A model generated the notes under the pieces. It was not told the DNA's origin, searched no databases, and saw only the letters and a program-made list of their open reading frames with translations. This document shows, piece by piece, positions 34,081 to 43,663 of a stretch of DNA of 64,000 bases; positions within the stretch are counted from its first letter, which is position 1; each line of letters opens with the position of its first letter. This DNA comes from Hymenobacter baengnokdamensis (GTDB lineage Bacteria > Bacteroidota > Bacteroidia > Cytophagales > Hymenobacteraceae). Where the stretch lies: NCBI RefSeq assembly GCF_008728635.1, contig NZ_CP044285.1, positions 3,720,001 through 3,784,000 of the forward strand. Direction: 5' to 3'. The position numbers and the translations under genes are program-made.

Positions 34081-34929
34081 TTAAGAATTCGTAGCTGGCT
34101 TGAGCGAGAGTGCCGCCAACGCAATATCCTGGTTCAGGTATTTCGACGTGTACCCGGCATCCGACTTGCTCATAAATAAGCAGCTGCCGCCTTTTACTTG
34201 GTCGATAATCTGGGCGTACTGGTCGAGCGGCAGGGCGGGGCAGCCGAGGCTGCGGCCCAGGCGGCCATTCTGCTTAATGAAGTCTTCGCTCACGTAATCA
34301 GCGCCGTGCATGACGATGGAGCGGGCCGCCGCGTTGGTATTAAAGCCTTCATCCAGGCCCTGCAAGCGCAGCGAGTGGCCGTGCTTGCCCTCGTATTCCT
34401 GGCCCGTTACGTAAAAGCCCAGGCTGCTCATGTTGCTTTGGTCGGTGTTGGAAAACTGTCTGGCGCCGTTTTCGCCCGAGTTGTGGCCGTGCGCTACGAG
34501 CGTATGAAACAGAATCTTATCGCTGGCCAGGTCGAGTACCCACAGGCGCTTTTCAGTCGAGGGCAGGTCGAAATCGACTACCGTCAGGTGCTGCTGATGC
34601 TCGTTGAGCTTGCCGGTTTGCCGGAGGTTGAGGTAGCCGGTCATAGCTTTCTGAAACACCTCGAAGCGCAGGCCCTGCTGCTCGGCTCCCAGGCGGGCGT
34701 AGGTCTGGCGCAGGGTAGCATCGAAGCGGGCCAGCGGGCTGGCCGCTACTGCTTTAGGAGCAGCAGCTACCTTAGCCGGCGCGTGCGCCGACGATTTCAG
34801 CAAGGGGCCGGCCAGCGGCGTAGCCAGAAACAACGAAGCCACAAAAGGCAGCACGCGGCGCACCAGGCGCTGCGAACGGCGGCGACCATCCCGCTGCCGC
34901 TGCACTACACTGGAATGATGCTTTTTCAT
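34081..34929 (-). CDS. murein L,D-transpeptidase catalytic-domain protein (PF13645 type), paralogue 1
   Basis: This 282-residue protein matches the YkuD_2-type L,D-transpeptidase family of Bacteroidota, which should cross-link or trim peptidoglycan in the periplasm. The N-terminus is basic, followed by a single hydrophobic segment (VLPFVASLFLATPLAGPLL) that acts as an anchor or signal. The catalytic region has IVMHGADYVS with His208 and GRSLGCPALP with Cys230. Conserved blocks VVDFDLPSTEKRLWVLDL and VAHGHNSGENGARQFSN match the neighbour at 35057-35902, with which it shares most of its core. Confidence 0.85.
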   Translation of the reverse strand: MKKHHSSVVQRQRDGRRRSQRLVRRVLPFVASLFLATPLAGPLLKSSAHAPAKVAAAPKAVAASPLARFDATLRQTYARLGAEQQGLRFEVFQKAMTGYLNLRQTGKLNEHQQHLTVVDFDLPSTEKRLWVLDLASDKILFHTLVAHGHNSGENGARQFSNTDQSNMSSLGFYVTGQEYEGKHGHSLRLQGLDEGFNTNAAARSIVMHGADYVSEDFIKQNGRLGRSLGCPALPLDQYAQIIDQVKGGSCLFMSKSDAGYTSKYLNQDIALAALSLKPATNS

Positions 34930-35056
34930 AACTATTTATCGTGAAGCGTAGGTAGAAAGCGTTCGCCGAGACGAACAAGCTGATTCAAAGCTACTATACG
35001 AAACTCTCCCTGCCCTGGGTACTTAAAACGGCGGGGCAGTTAAAATAATTCCGCTT

Positions 35057-35902
35057 TCAGCGCCAGCCGCGCCGGGCAAAGCGCCGCCCGGCGGCCGGCC
35101 CGTCGAGCCAGCGCGAGGCCAGCCCCGGCCCGCTTACCAGCAGCATACTGCCCGCCCGCACGGTGCTGATAATGGCCTTGTACTGGCCCGGCGGCAGTGC
35201 CGGGCAACCCCGGCTGTAGCCCAGATGACCGTGCTGCTGCACGTAAGCGGGGCTAGCATAGTCGGCAGCATGCAGCACAATGTAGCGGTCAAACACGTTG
35301 GTATTCTCCCCTTTATCTAACCCTTCGAGCCGGCGCGAGTAGCCGTGAATACCGTCGTAGGTGCCCGCCGTACGATAAAACCCCAGCGAGGTACAGGCCG
35401 AGCTTTCGAGGTTGGAGAAGCGCCGGGCGCGCAGGTGGCCCGAGCCTTGACCGTGGGCTACCAGGCTGCGGTGCAGCACTTTGGCGGCTTGCAGGTCGAT
35501 TACCCACAGCCGCTCGGTAGTGTTGGGCAGGTCCATATCGGCTACGGCCAGCACCCCGGCCCGCTCGATGCGGCCGGTGGGGTGCAGCGTGAGGTAGCCC
35601 ACGCAGGCCTGCTCCAGCACGGCGGGCCGCAGGTCGGCCGCGGCGGGCCCCAGCGCCTGGTGCAGCTGCGCAATGGCCTGGCGCAAGGTATCGGGCACAC
35701 CGGCCACGGGAGGCACGGGCGTGAGTTGAAGCGAATCGGGCAGGGGCGGCTTAGCCACAAAAGCCGCGGCGTGCGAGCCGGCCGCGCTGGTATGCGCCGG
35801 CAGCTGGGAAGCCGCGCCGGAATCGCAGGCGGCCAGCCCGAGGCAGCCCAGCGCCAGTATTTCCCCAAACCAAACCCGCAGCGACAGTACCCGACAAGCC
35901 AT
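35057..35902 (-). CDS. murein L,D-transpeptidase catalytic-domain lipoprotein (PF13645 type), paralogue 2
   Basis: The ATG at 35902 gives 281 residues with a lipobox (LAAC, Cys26), so unlike paralogue 1 it is probably lipid-anchored. The catalytic His211 lies in IVLHAADYASP and Cys233 in GYSRGCPALP. Shared blocks are ADMDLPNTTERLWVIDL and VAHGQGSGHLRARRFSN. The pair looks like an old tandem duplication that has diverged in anchoring. A TAAATTTG element on the minus strand overlaps the start region (35906-35913), but its spacing to the ATG is only 3 bases, so it may be chance. Confidence 0.85.
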   Translation of the reverse strand: MACRVLSLRVWFGEILALGCLGLAACDSGAASQLPAHTSAAGSHAAAFVAKPPLPDSLQLTPVPPVAGVPDTLRQAIAQLHQALGPAAADLRPAVLEQACVGYLTLHPTGRIERAGVLAVADMDLPNTTERLWVIDLQAAKVLHRSLVAHGQGSGHLRARRFSNLESSACTSLGFYRTAGTYDGIHGYSRRLEGLDKGENTNVFDRYIVLHAADYASPAYVQQHGHLGYSRGCPALPPGQYKAIISTVRAGSMLLVSGPGLASRWLDGPAAGRRFARRGWR

Positions 35903-36021
35903 GGCCAAATTTAGGGCAGCGAGGCCGGATGCTACCGGCAGCGAACCAGGCGCAGAGCGCCTATCGCCATCTATCAGCTATCCGAACCCGGCGCTACAGC
36001 CAGCACCCTGGCGGGCCGGGG

Positions 36022-38355
36022 CTAGAAAAAAATGCTGGCATTGGCTCGCAGATTAAAGGGAGTGCCCGGCGTGAAGGTGCGGTCGGTAACCGGGGCAGCC
36101 TCGCCGCGCAGCTGGGTTTCGGTGGCGTACTGGGCCTCGTTCCAGTCCACGTTCAGCAGGTTTTGCACCGTGAGGCCCAGCTGGTAGCGCGGCTGGGTGT
36201 ACGCCAGCACGGCATCGACCACAAAGTAGGGCAAGGCCCGCACCGAGTTGTCTTCGGTGGCCGGGCGGCCACCCAGGTAGCGGTAGCGCAGGCTGCCGCT
36301 CAGGCCGTTAGGCTGCTTGTAGGTGATGCCCGCAATGCTGGTAAAAACAGGTCCCAGCGGCACAAAATTCTCGCCCTCCGGCGCGTCAAGCAGGCGGGCG
36401 TGGCTATAGTTGCCATCAAAATCGAGAAACAGCCGGCGGTTCAGCTGGTAGCGGGCCGACAGGTCGAAGCCGAAGCGCTGGGTCGGGCCCACGCTGGTAG
36501 TGGTGCCCTCATCGCCATTATACACCAGCTCATCCTGCAGGCGCAGGTACCAGAAAGCCGCATTCACTACCAATTCCGGCACTGGCTTGAAGGTGCTGCC
36601 CGTTTCGGCTCCGGTGGCGCGGGGCAGCGCCTGCACGGGGTTGGTGCCGCGCACAACTGCCCGCGCATCGTTGGAGTGAAAGCCCAGGCCCGAGCGCACG
36701 AATAGCTGCACAGCCGGGGTAAGCTGGTAGTAGAAGTTAAGCTTGGGCGACACGCGAGCCGCGTTTACACGGCCCCACAACGGCCCAAATACCTTGGCGG
36801 AGTCGGCAATCTGCCCCCGAAAATCAAACACAAACAGGTCGGCCCGCACGGCGGCGTTCACGCGCAGGCGGTCGGTTAGCTCCAGCGTCTCGTCGAGGTA
36901 GGCGTTCAGGTTTTGCTCGTGCAGGCGGCCTATGTCTACGGTATCCCGAATAGCCCGTTTGGTGGCATGGCGCAGGGCCAGGTTCGAGTCATCGAGGCGG
37001 GTGCCCAGGCCCAACGTAGTGTGCAGGCTGCGCACGCCCAGTTGGTCATCGCGCTCGTAGGTGCCGGTGTAGCCGTAGAGGTTGCGGCCGGTATCGGTCT
37101 GGTTTATCTCGTCGCCGTTTACCGGGTCAACCTTAAAAAAGGTAAAATCGGAAAACAGGCTGAAGTTGTAGCGCGTGTAGTACACCTGCTGGCGCAGCAC
37201 CGCATCGTGGGGTAAGGCCATGGTCAGTGTAGCGTAGGCGTTGGCCCGGTTGGTAGCGCCGCCCTCGCTGGGGTCGATGCTGCCGAAGCGCGTAATCTGG
37301 CCATCGGCCACTGCCCGGCTGGGTATCTCCCCGCTGGCATTCCAGCTGGACGTAAAATACGAGCCAAACAGCGTGAGCGAGGTATTATCCGTGAGCTGAC
37401 CGGTGTACTTACCCATGCCATTAAAGCGCTTAAAGCACTGATTATTCACAAACGGCGAGGCACTGAAATAATACTCGCTGGCCACGTAGGCACTCTCCGA
37501 CTTTTTGGTCAACAAGTGGTGGGTTCCCAGCAAATCGAGCATGACCAACGCCCGGTAGGTGCTGTACTGGCCGGCTTCTACCTTCACCTGGCTGTGGTCG
37601 AGGCTGGTTTTGGTGAGAAACTCGCCCGCGCCGGCCGTGGCCAGGTCGCCGAAGCGGGCAGTATAGGGTCCTTTATATACTTTGAGCTGCTCTACCGTTT
37701 CGGGTATCACGAAGTGAAAGTCGGCGTAGCCCTGGCCGTGGGCCTGGCTCACCATGTTCACCGGCAGGCCATCGACGCTCACGGCGAAGTCGGTGCCGTG
37801 GTCGGCATCGAAGCCGCGCAAAAAAATCTGCTCGGCCTTGCCGCCGCCCGCGTGCTGGGCAATAAAGAGGCCCGGCACCAGCCGCAGCAGGTCCTGGGCC
37901 GAGTTGATGGGCCGCAGCGTCTGGTCAATGTGGGTGATGGCGGCCAGGTTCTGGTTGAGGTCGCGGGGCTGGCTCACCGTCACTTCCGTCAGGCTGAGGG
38001 CGGCCGGGGCCAGCGACACGGCCAGGCCCCTTACTTCGCCAGCCACCAGCGTGACTGCCTGGGTAGTAAGGCGATACCCCAGGGCCCCAAGCCGCAGCCT
38101 GTACGCGCCGGGCGCCAGCCCAGTCAGGCGAAACTGGCCCAGCGCATCGGTAGCGGTGCCGCCCGGCTGGCCCACTAGCCCCACGCTCACGCCCGGCAGC
38201 GGCTGGCCCGACAGCGAGTCGGCCACGGTGCCGCGCAAGGCGGCCGGGCGTTGGGCCAGCGCCCCCAAAGAAAGAAACAAAGCCGCTACCAGCAGCCCCA
38301 GCGGCTGCCAGCGCCGCCGCGAAATCTGTAACCCCCAAAAGTAAATAAAGTGCAT
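36022..38355 (-). CDS. TonB-dependent receptor with carboxypeptidase-like N-domain
   Basis: This 777-residue outer-membrane receptor has a signal peptide (hydrophobic LGLLVAALFLSLGALAQ), a carboxypeptidase-regulatory-like domain (ALRGTVADSLSGQPLPGVSV to about residue 115), a plug domain (DLLRLVPGLFIAQHAGGG, IFLRGFDADHGTDFAVSVDG) and a 22-strand-type barrel ending in NLRANASIFF with the C-terminal Phe used for barrel assembly. It should import a scarce ligand with TonB energy. It is last in a minus-strand run with HupE/UreJ, TPR and DUF4331 genes, which suggests a metal or metal-complex ligand, but that is inference. Confidence 0.9.
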   Translation of the reverse strand: MHFIYFWGLQISRRRWQPLGLLVAALFLSLGALAQRPAALRGTVADSLSGQPLPGVSVGLVGQPGGTATDALGQFRLTGLAPGAYRLRLGALGYRLTTQAVTLVAGEVRGLAVSLAPAALSLTEVTVSQPRDLNQNLAAITHIDQTLRPINSAQDLLRLVPGLFIAQHAGGGKAEQIFLRGFDADHGTDFAVSVDGLPVNMVSQAHGQGYADFHFVIPETVEQLKVYKGPYTARFGDLATAGAGEFLTKTSLDHSQVKVEAGQYSTYRALVMLDLLGTHHLLTKKSESAYVASEYYFSASPFVNNQCFKRFNGMGKYTGQLTDNTSLTLFGSYFTSSWNASGEIPSRAVADGQITRFGSIDPSEGGATNRANAYATLTMALPHDAVLRQQVYYTRYNFSLFSDFTFFKVDPVNGDEINQTDTGRNLYGYTGTYERDDQLGVRSLHTTLGLGTRLDDSNLALRHATKRAIRDTVDIGRLHEQNLNAYLDETLELTDRLRVNAAVRADLFVFDFRGQIADSAKVFGPLWGRVNAARVSPKLNFYYQLTPAVQLFVRSGLGFHSNDARAVVRGTNPVQALPRATGAETGSTFKPVPELVVNAAFWYLRLQDELVYNGDEGTTTSVGPTQRFGFDLSARYQLNRRLFLDFDGNYSHARLLDAPEGENFVPLGPVFTSIAGITYKQPNGLSGSLRYRYLGGRPATEDNSVRALPYFVVDAVLAYTQPRYQLGLTVQNLLNVDWNEAQYATETQLRGEAAPVTDRTFTPGTPFNLRANASIFF

Positions 38356-38498
38356 ACCCCTGCGTCAGCGACGCCGGCGCGCCCGCAGCGGGGCGCATTT
38401 CCAGCATCAGTAAAAAACATGAAACGGCCCGCCGCGTCCGCCTGGCGGCACACGGAGGAAACTCCGGCCACCGGGCGGTGGCAGGGGGCTGGGCAGTT

Positions 38499-38894
38499 TC
38501 AGCTGTATTGGGGCGGGGGGTAGTCGTGCCCGCCAAAGCCGGCAGGAAGTAGCGACCGGCTTAGTACCAAACGCCGGGTGGCCACCGGCCAGCGCAGCGA
38601 AATGGCCCCAACCACGGGGCTGGCGGCCACGCAGTGCACATCGAGCCCCTTAAGCTGGGCCAGGTAATGCAGGCCGGTGCCGGTGGGCAGCCGGCGCTGT
38701 ACTGCGTGCTGGTCGCCGTTGCACTGCTCAAAGCAGTCGAGGCGCAGGTAGTTGGCCTGCTGGCATTCTTTGCTGTGCACGTACGGGTGGGCGGCCGTGA
38801 ACAGTGGCTCCGGGGGCCGGCTCACGAGCAGGCCCGCGCCTACTACCAGCAGGTAGTTGAGCAGCAAAAGCCAGGTAAGGAGCGGGCGAAGCAT
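38499..38894 (-). CDS. Cys-rich single-helix envelope protein
   Basis: The ATG at 38894 gives 131 residues with an N-terminal membrane helix or signal (MLRPLLTWLLLLNYLLVVGA) and a periplasmic part holding four Cys and several His residues: VHSKECQQANYLRLDCFEQC, then GLDVHCVAA. I do not recognise a named family. It lies 50 bases after hupE and 143 bases before the TonB-receptor gene in the same orientation. The Cys/His pattern and location suggest a metal-binding accessory protein of that system; no direct evidence. Confidence 0.7.
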   Translation of the reverse strand: MLRPLLTWLLLLNYLLVVGAGLLVSRPPEPLFTAAHPYVHSKECQQANYLRLDCFEQCNGDQHAVQRRLPTGTGLHYLAQLKGLDVHCVAASPVVGAISLRWPVATRRLVLSRSLLPAGFGGHDYPPPQYS

Positions 38895-38944
38895 AAAAAA
38901 GCAAAAACGAGCAAGCGACAATCGGCTGATAAGTAATCATTTAG

Positions 38945-39661
38945 TTAGGCAAGCAGGCGGTCGACCGTCCAGTAGGCGGCCACCAGGCCGATGATGATAG
39001 AAACCGGCACTACTACCCGCGCCCGGTACCAGGGCCGGCCGTAGGCCCAGCGCCCCACCAGCAGCCAGCACAGCAAAATAATGCTGACCTGGCCCAGCTC
39101 GACGCCCACGTTAAAGGAGATAAGCGAGCCAAAATAGTCCTTGCGCGGCAGCCCCAGGCCGGTGAGGGCGCTGGCGAAGCCCATGCCGTGAATCAGCCCA
39201 AAGCCGAAGACGATGGCCAGCCGCCACGGACTGAGCTTGGTAGTAATAATATTCTCAATCGCGACGAAGAGGATGGAAAGCGCAATAATGGGCTCTACCA
39301 CGCTGCCCGGCGGCTTAATGATACCGTACATGGCCAGCCCCAGCGTAATGGAGTGCGCCACCGTGAAGGCAGTGGCCTGCATCAGCACGGGCCGGAGGCG
39401 CGGCTCCAGAATATAGAGACTGATAATGAACAGAATATGGTCGAACCCCAGCGGAATAATATGCGTGAAGCCGAGCTGGATGTAGGTCCAGAAAACGGCG
39501 GTCCGGGAAAGCTTGCTGAGGTCGGCGTCGATAACGTGCGCGGCGGCGGGCAGCGCTAGCAGCCAGGCCAGGGCGAGCACCGCCACAGCCTGCACGCGCC
39601 GATTGCCGGCCAGCGAGGCGGGCAAGCGACACCGGGGAACTGCATTACATATAATTTTCAC
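38945..39661 (-). CDS. HupE/UreJ family membrane protein
   Basis: This 238-residue integral membrane protein has a signal-like N-terminus and about six to seven helices. Family His residues are seen in LGFTHIIPLGFDHILFIISL, AFTVAHSITLGLAM and FGFGLIHGMGFASAL, the pattern of HupE/UreJ permeases linked to nickel or cobalt uptake. The only suitable start is a GTG at 39659-39661, reading GTG AAA ATT on the minus strand, which overlaps an ACTATATTAA motif. It begins 13 bases after the TPR gene stop, so co-transcription is likely. The metal cannot be decided by sequence. Confidence 0.85.
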   Translation of the reverse strand: MKIICNAVPRCRLPASLAGNRRVQAVAVLALAWLLALPAAAHVIDADLSKLSRTAVFWTYIQLGFTHIIPLGFDHILFIISLYILEPRLRPVLMQATAFTVAHSITLGLAMYGIIKPPGSVVEPIIALSILFVAIENIITTKLSPWRLAIVFGFGLIHGMGFASALTGLGLPRKDYFGSLISFNVGVELGQVSIILLCWLLVGRWAYGRPWYRARVVVPVSIIIGLVAAYWTVDRLLA

Positions 39662-39674
39662 TATATTAACACAA

Positions 39675-41006
39675 CTAGCGGGCGGCCAACAGGGTTTCGC
39701 CTTCGGCTGTCACTTCAGGGTTGAGGTAGGGCGCGGTCTTCACTGCTTGCTCGATGAGCGCCCGGCCTTCGGCGGGCCGGCCGTTTTTGCTGAGGATGAG
39801 GCCGGCGCGGCAAAGCAGCACCGGGTTTTGCGAGTGGGTGCGGCGGGCTACCTGCATGTACTGCTGGGCTTGCTTAAACTCGCCGCGCTTGTAGTGCACC
39901 CAGGCCAGGGTCTCGTTCACGTCGATATTGTCGGGGCGGCGGGCATACTCAATTTTGGCGTGCTCCAGGGCTTTGTCCAGCTCATTGGTTTTGAGGTAGG
40001 CGTAGGCCAGCTCCCGGTCGGTGTAGTGGCCGAGCTGCTCGTCGTTATTGGCTTGCCTGGCGGCATCGGCCAGCATGGCTACCGATTCGCGGGCCATCTT
40101 ATCGGCCTCATCGGGCTGGTGGTTGAGCCGGTACACATCCACCAGCTCATCGGTAAAGGCATAGTCCTTCACGGTGGCGCGGGCCAGGTTCAGGTCTTTG
40201 ATAGCGGTAGCATAATCCTGGTGCGCCGCCGCCACCCTGGCCAGCCCGGCCAGCGCATAGGCGTAGTTGGGCCGCAGCGCCAGCGCCATCTGGTAGTAGC
40301 CCTGGGCTTTATCGAGCTGGCCGCTTACCTCATACAAATGGCCCAGCGCCACGCGGCTCCACTCGGTTTGCTCGAGGCCGGCATAGCCGGCTTTCACGGC
40401 CAGGTCCATGGCTTCGATAGCGCCGGGAATGTCGCCGTGAATCTCACGCAGGTAGCTGACGCGGGCATAAGCCGTGAGGTCGGGGCGCACCTGGTTCATC
40501 TTATCGGCCATCTTGATGGCTTCGTCGTAATGGCCCAGCTCCACGTTGGCATCCGTCAGCAGGCCATACACATAGCCGCTCTGTGGGTTCAGCTCCTGCG
40601 CCTGCTGGGCCAGCGCCAGCCCCTGCGAGAAGTGGTGCTGCGTCAGGCTTAGCGAAGCCTGGCAGCACAGGGCCTCAAAGTTCTCCGGGTTGGCCTTCAG
40701 TACTTCCTGCAACAGCTGCATGGCCGCCGCGTCGTAATACGGGTGGTTACCAGTAATGCGGCCTTCCTGCATATACGCCTCGGCCAGCAGCAGGCGGCTT
40801 TTCTGGTCGTTGGGGTCGGTGCGCAGCTTGGCCAGCAAGCCCTGCATCGACGCTTTGGTATTAACCCATTCGCCGCCCAGCGCCAGGCGGCCGATGCGGT
40901 CTTTGGGTTCGGGCAGGGCGGGCGGGCCCTGCTTTTTAAAGAACAGAATAGCGGCTATGGCCAAGCCGAAAGCCAGTAGCAAGCCAGAATATAGCTTTTT
41001 TTGCAT
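39675..41006 (-). CDS. membrane-anchored TPR protein
   Basis: This 443-residue protein starts with one membrane helix (MQKKLYSGLLLAFGLAIAAI) and then has about ten TPR units, for example SRLLLAEAYMQEGR, PENFEALCCQASLSLTQHHF, YVYGLLTDANVELGHYDEAI and NIDVNETLAWVHYKRGEF. It should face the periplasm and act as a docking scaffold. In the minus-strand cluster it lies between the DUF4331 gene and hupE (13-base gap to hupE). Gene clusters with this combination are found in other Bacteroidota as I recall, but the partner it binds is not known. Confidence 0.85.
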   Translation of the reverse strand: MQKKLYSGLLLAFGLAIAAILFFKKQGPPALPEPKDRIGRLALGGEWVNTKASMQGLLAKLRTDPNDQKSRLLLAEAYMQEGRITGNHPYYDAAAMQLLQEVLKANPENFEALCCQASLSLTQHHFSQGLALAQQAQELNPQSGYVYGLLTDANVELGHYDEAIKMADKMNQVRPDLTAYARVSYLREIHGDIPGAIEAMDLAVKAGYAGLEQTEWSRVALGHLYEVSGQLDKAQGYYQMALALRPNYAYALAGLARVAAAHQDYATAIKDLNLARATVKDYAFTDELVDVYRLNHQPDEADKMARESVAMLADAARQANNDEQLGHYTDRELAYAYLKTNELDKALEHAKIEYARRPDNIDVNETLAWVHYKRGEFKQAQQYMQVARRTHSQNPVLLCRAGLILSKNGRPAEGRALIEQAVKTAPYLNPEVTAEGETLLAAR

Positions 41007-41047
41007 ACAATTTAATATATAGTAGTTATTATATTGGGCAAATACCT

Positions 41048-41090
41048 AAAAGAGCCGCCGCCAGCTCTCAAAGCTAACCGGCGGCTCTTT
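41048..41090 (-). terminator. hairpin between DUF4331 and TPR genes
   Basis: AAAGAGCCGCCG pairs with CGGCGGCTCTTT around an 18-base loop. It may end part of the DUF4331 transcript and so lower expression of the downstream genes. Confidence 0.7.
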
Positions 41091-41134
41091 ACTTAGTAGT
41101 AAAGGCTCCTTGCGGAGGCTTCACCAGCGGCAGG

Positions 41135-43359
41135 CTACAGACGGGCAACGTGCACCGACTGCACCAGCGTTTTGCCAGTATAAAGCGAGGCAATGTACTG
41201 ACCGGGCGCTACGGAAGCGGCAGGCTGCCATTTGATTTCACTTACGCCGGCCGGGTAGTTGCGGGCAGCAATAGTGGCAATGTGGCGGCCCGTCACGTCG
41301 CGAATCTCCACCGAGAGGTTGGTGGCTACTGCCAGCTCCAGATGCAGGTTGGTTACGCCGGCCGAAGGGTTGGGGTAGGCGCTGGCCATGGTCAGGGTCG
41401 GGGCGAAGCCCAGGTTCTGGCTCGGGGCCAGCTGGGCCAGGGCTACACGCTGCGCGGTGGTACCACTCCAGGGCGTCTGCACGTACGGGAAGGCGACGCG
41501 GAACGTCGTATCGTTTTTCTCGACGTTGGTCGTGAAGCCCAATACGTTGCCCAGCTGCGGCGTAACCGGGCTCGCGGTGGTGCCAACCATGTAGTCGTCG
41601 TACCACAGGCCTACGGCCGCCAGCACCACGCCGCTCACGGCTTGCAGCTCGATGCGGGTCACGTCATCTTCCAGCCGGCGACCGTTGGGGAAGCCGTCCA
41701 TGTTCGGAATCATCTGAATGGCAGCGCTACCATTATAGGTCGTATTGGTAAGACCCAGCGTAGCAGCTGCCAGCAGGCCTTCCGAGCTGAACATGGGCGA
41801 GTTGCGGGGCGTCGGCGGCACGGCCATGTTCAGGCGCAGCATGTCGCCAAAAGTTGGCAGGAAGTTGTTGATGAAGGGCTTACCAGCCGTTAGCGGGTTG
41901 CCGCCGGTTTTGCCGGTTGCAAGCTGATACGGAATCAGGTTAGGCACCCCGGTATTGAAGATGGGGAGCAAGTCGACCGAGCGGGGCGCACCGGCCATGC
42001 CACTATTAAGCAACAGTTCGCCGAAGCCGGCGGGGCTGGCGGCGAAAGCGGTGCCGGCAGTAAACGAGGTGCCATACAGCGGGCTCAGACCAGCCGCGCC
42101 GTTGCGGAAGTCGAAACCACCCGACAAGCCGGTCGAAGCCGGCAGTAAGCCGGCCAGCGACTTGGTCTGAATGCGAAGCGGGCCAAAGCCAGGAACTGCT
42201 TCCCCGTAATAGGTTTGGTTGGCCGGCTTAGCAGCGGCTCCGTTTTTGGGCGTGTTATCAGCCATGTACAGGCCCAGCTCCGGGTTCTGGAGGTTGGCGC
42301 GGTACATGGCCTGCTGCGAGCCAGCAGCGGGCGCGTATACGCCGTAGGGCGAGGCGGCATTCCAGCCATCCTTCATGCCAATAGGCTGAATAACCTCGTT
42401 GTTGAGGGGCATACCCAGGCGCGATACCTGCACGTAGGTGCCCGACTCGGGGCGGGTACCGTCGGTGTTAATGGTACGCAGCGACAAGCGGCTGGCCGAA
42501 GCCCATACCCCAATGGTATAGGGCGATACGGGCAGCGCCGGTGCGGCCGGCACCTCAAAGCCGGTAGTAGTTGCCGTAAGGGCCGGCGTACCAGCCTTAG
42601 CCAGGGCCGTTACCGGAATCTGCATTACGATGGAGTGCACGTTCTTGCGAGCCAGGCCGTCGCGGGCGCTGCTTGCGCTGCGGATACCACCCAAATCAAA
42701 AATACCGCCTAGGTCGGTGAAGAAGGCATCATCCGTGGGGCCGCAGAATACCTTCATGCCCGCTACGGTTTGAATCGTGCTGGCCGCGTAGGTTGCGTAA
42801 TCAGACTGCCCTAAACCAGCAGGCCCACCGGCGGCGGCAGTGATAGAGCGCGGCCCGATGTTAGGCGCGGGCACAGTGCCAGCTGCGATAAGCGTAGTAG
42901 GCGTACCATTAGCCAGAATCTGCTCCAGCTTGTAGGTAGTTTTCAGGTTCTCTGCCCCCAGACGTACCCGGAAGAAGGTGGTTGGGTCACCATTAGTGCG
43001 AGTAAACGTGAAGCGGTACGTGATATCGTCGCCAGTGGTAGTGGCGTCGTTCTTGACGTGAATCTCGTAGCGAATATTCTCCCGAAGGTGTTGAAGTTCG
43101 GACCGCCCTGGGGCAGCTCAAACGGGATGTAGTTGGCGACAATCGTGACCGTAGCGTTGGCGTCGTTGTTGGGCGCATCCGGCGAGCGGAAAGCATATAG
43201 GTCGGTGTTATCGGCGAGCGGGTCGTCGGCGATAAGGGGAGCCTCGCGGTGGGAGGAAGCCTCCAGGCGATTGGTATGCCCACTCCAGGTCAGCAGGCCA
43301 CCCACAGCGGCGGCAGCTAACGCTACTTGGAGAACGGGACGGGTAAGGTTTTTCTTCAT
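41135..43359 (-). pseudogene. DUF4331 secreted protein gene with one frameshift, T9SS sorting domain
   Basis: The gene starts at ATG 43359 with a signal-like segment (VLQVALAAAAVGGLLTWSG) and the DUF4331 hallmark SSHREAPLIADDPLADNTDLYAF. At the GGG run at 43081-43083 one base is missing: the frame leaves ...GGPNFNTFG, and the next frame continues ENIRYEIHVKND and stays open to 41135. Restored, it would be 741 residues ending in a type A T9SS sorting domain (TMASAYPNPSAGVTNLHLEL to VHVARL). It is either a pseudogene or a homopolymer sequencing error, since the rest looks intact. It heads the TPR-HupE-TonB receptor cluster. Confidence 0.82.
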
Positions 43360-43663
43360 GGAAAGAAAAAATGGGAAAAGGGTTAAAGGAAAATGAACTA
43401 TTTATGAAAGCTTCTTCTGCGGACTTATGCCCTGATTTTATTACTGTTATGTACAGTAGCGAAAGTAGCTACGCTTCCTTTTGAATTCCGGATGTAGGCA
43501 ATTTTGCGAATGCCCGAATTTTGTATATTGTTTTCTTTTGGTTTTTCTCCGTATCGGCCATTCGGAGCCCTAGAGGCTACTTTTGCCGGGCCATGTTGCC
43601 GGCATTTTTGTTTGCTTATTTTTCAGCTGCCTCGCGGCAGCCTCGCTCTTACCCTACCTCCAA
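43360..43663. other. divergent intergenic region between DUF4331 and hscA
   Basis: About 300 AT-rich bases hold no gene. A plus-strand TACTTTTG element is at 43578-43585. No clear minus-strand TAnnTTTG element was found for the DUF4331 gene, and no strong operator palindrome is visible. Confidence 0.5.
43578..43585 (+). promoter_or_regulatory. hscA promoter -7 element (TACTTTTG)
   Basis: TACTTTTG matches TAnnTTTG, 78 bases before the likely hscA ATG at 43664. Confidence 0.55.
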
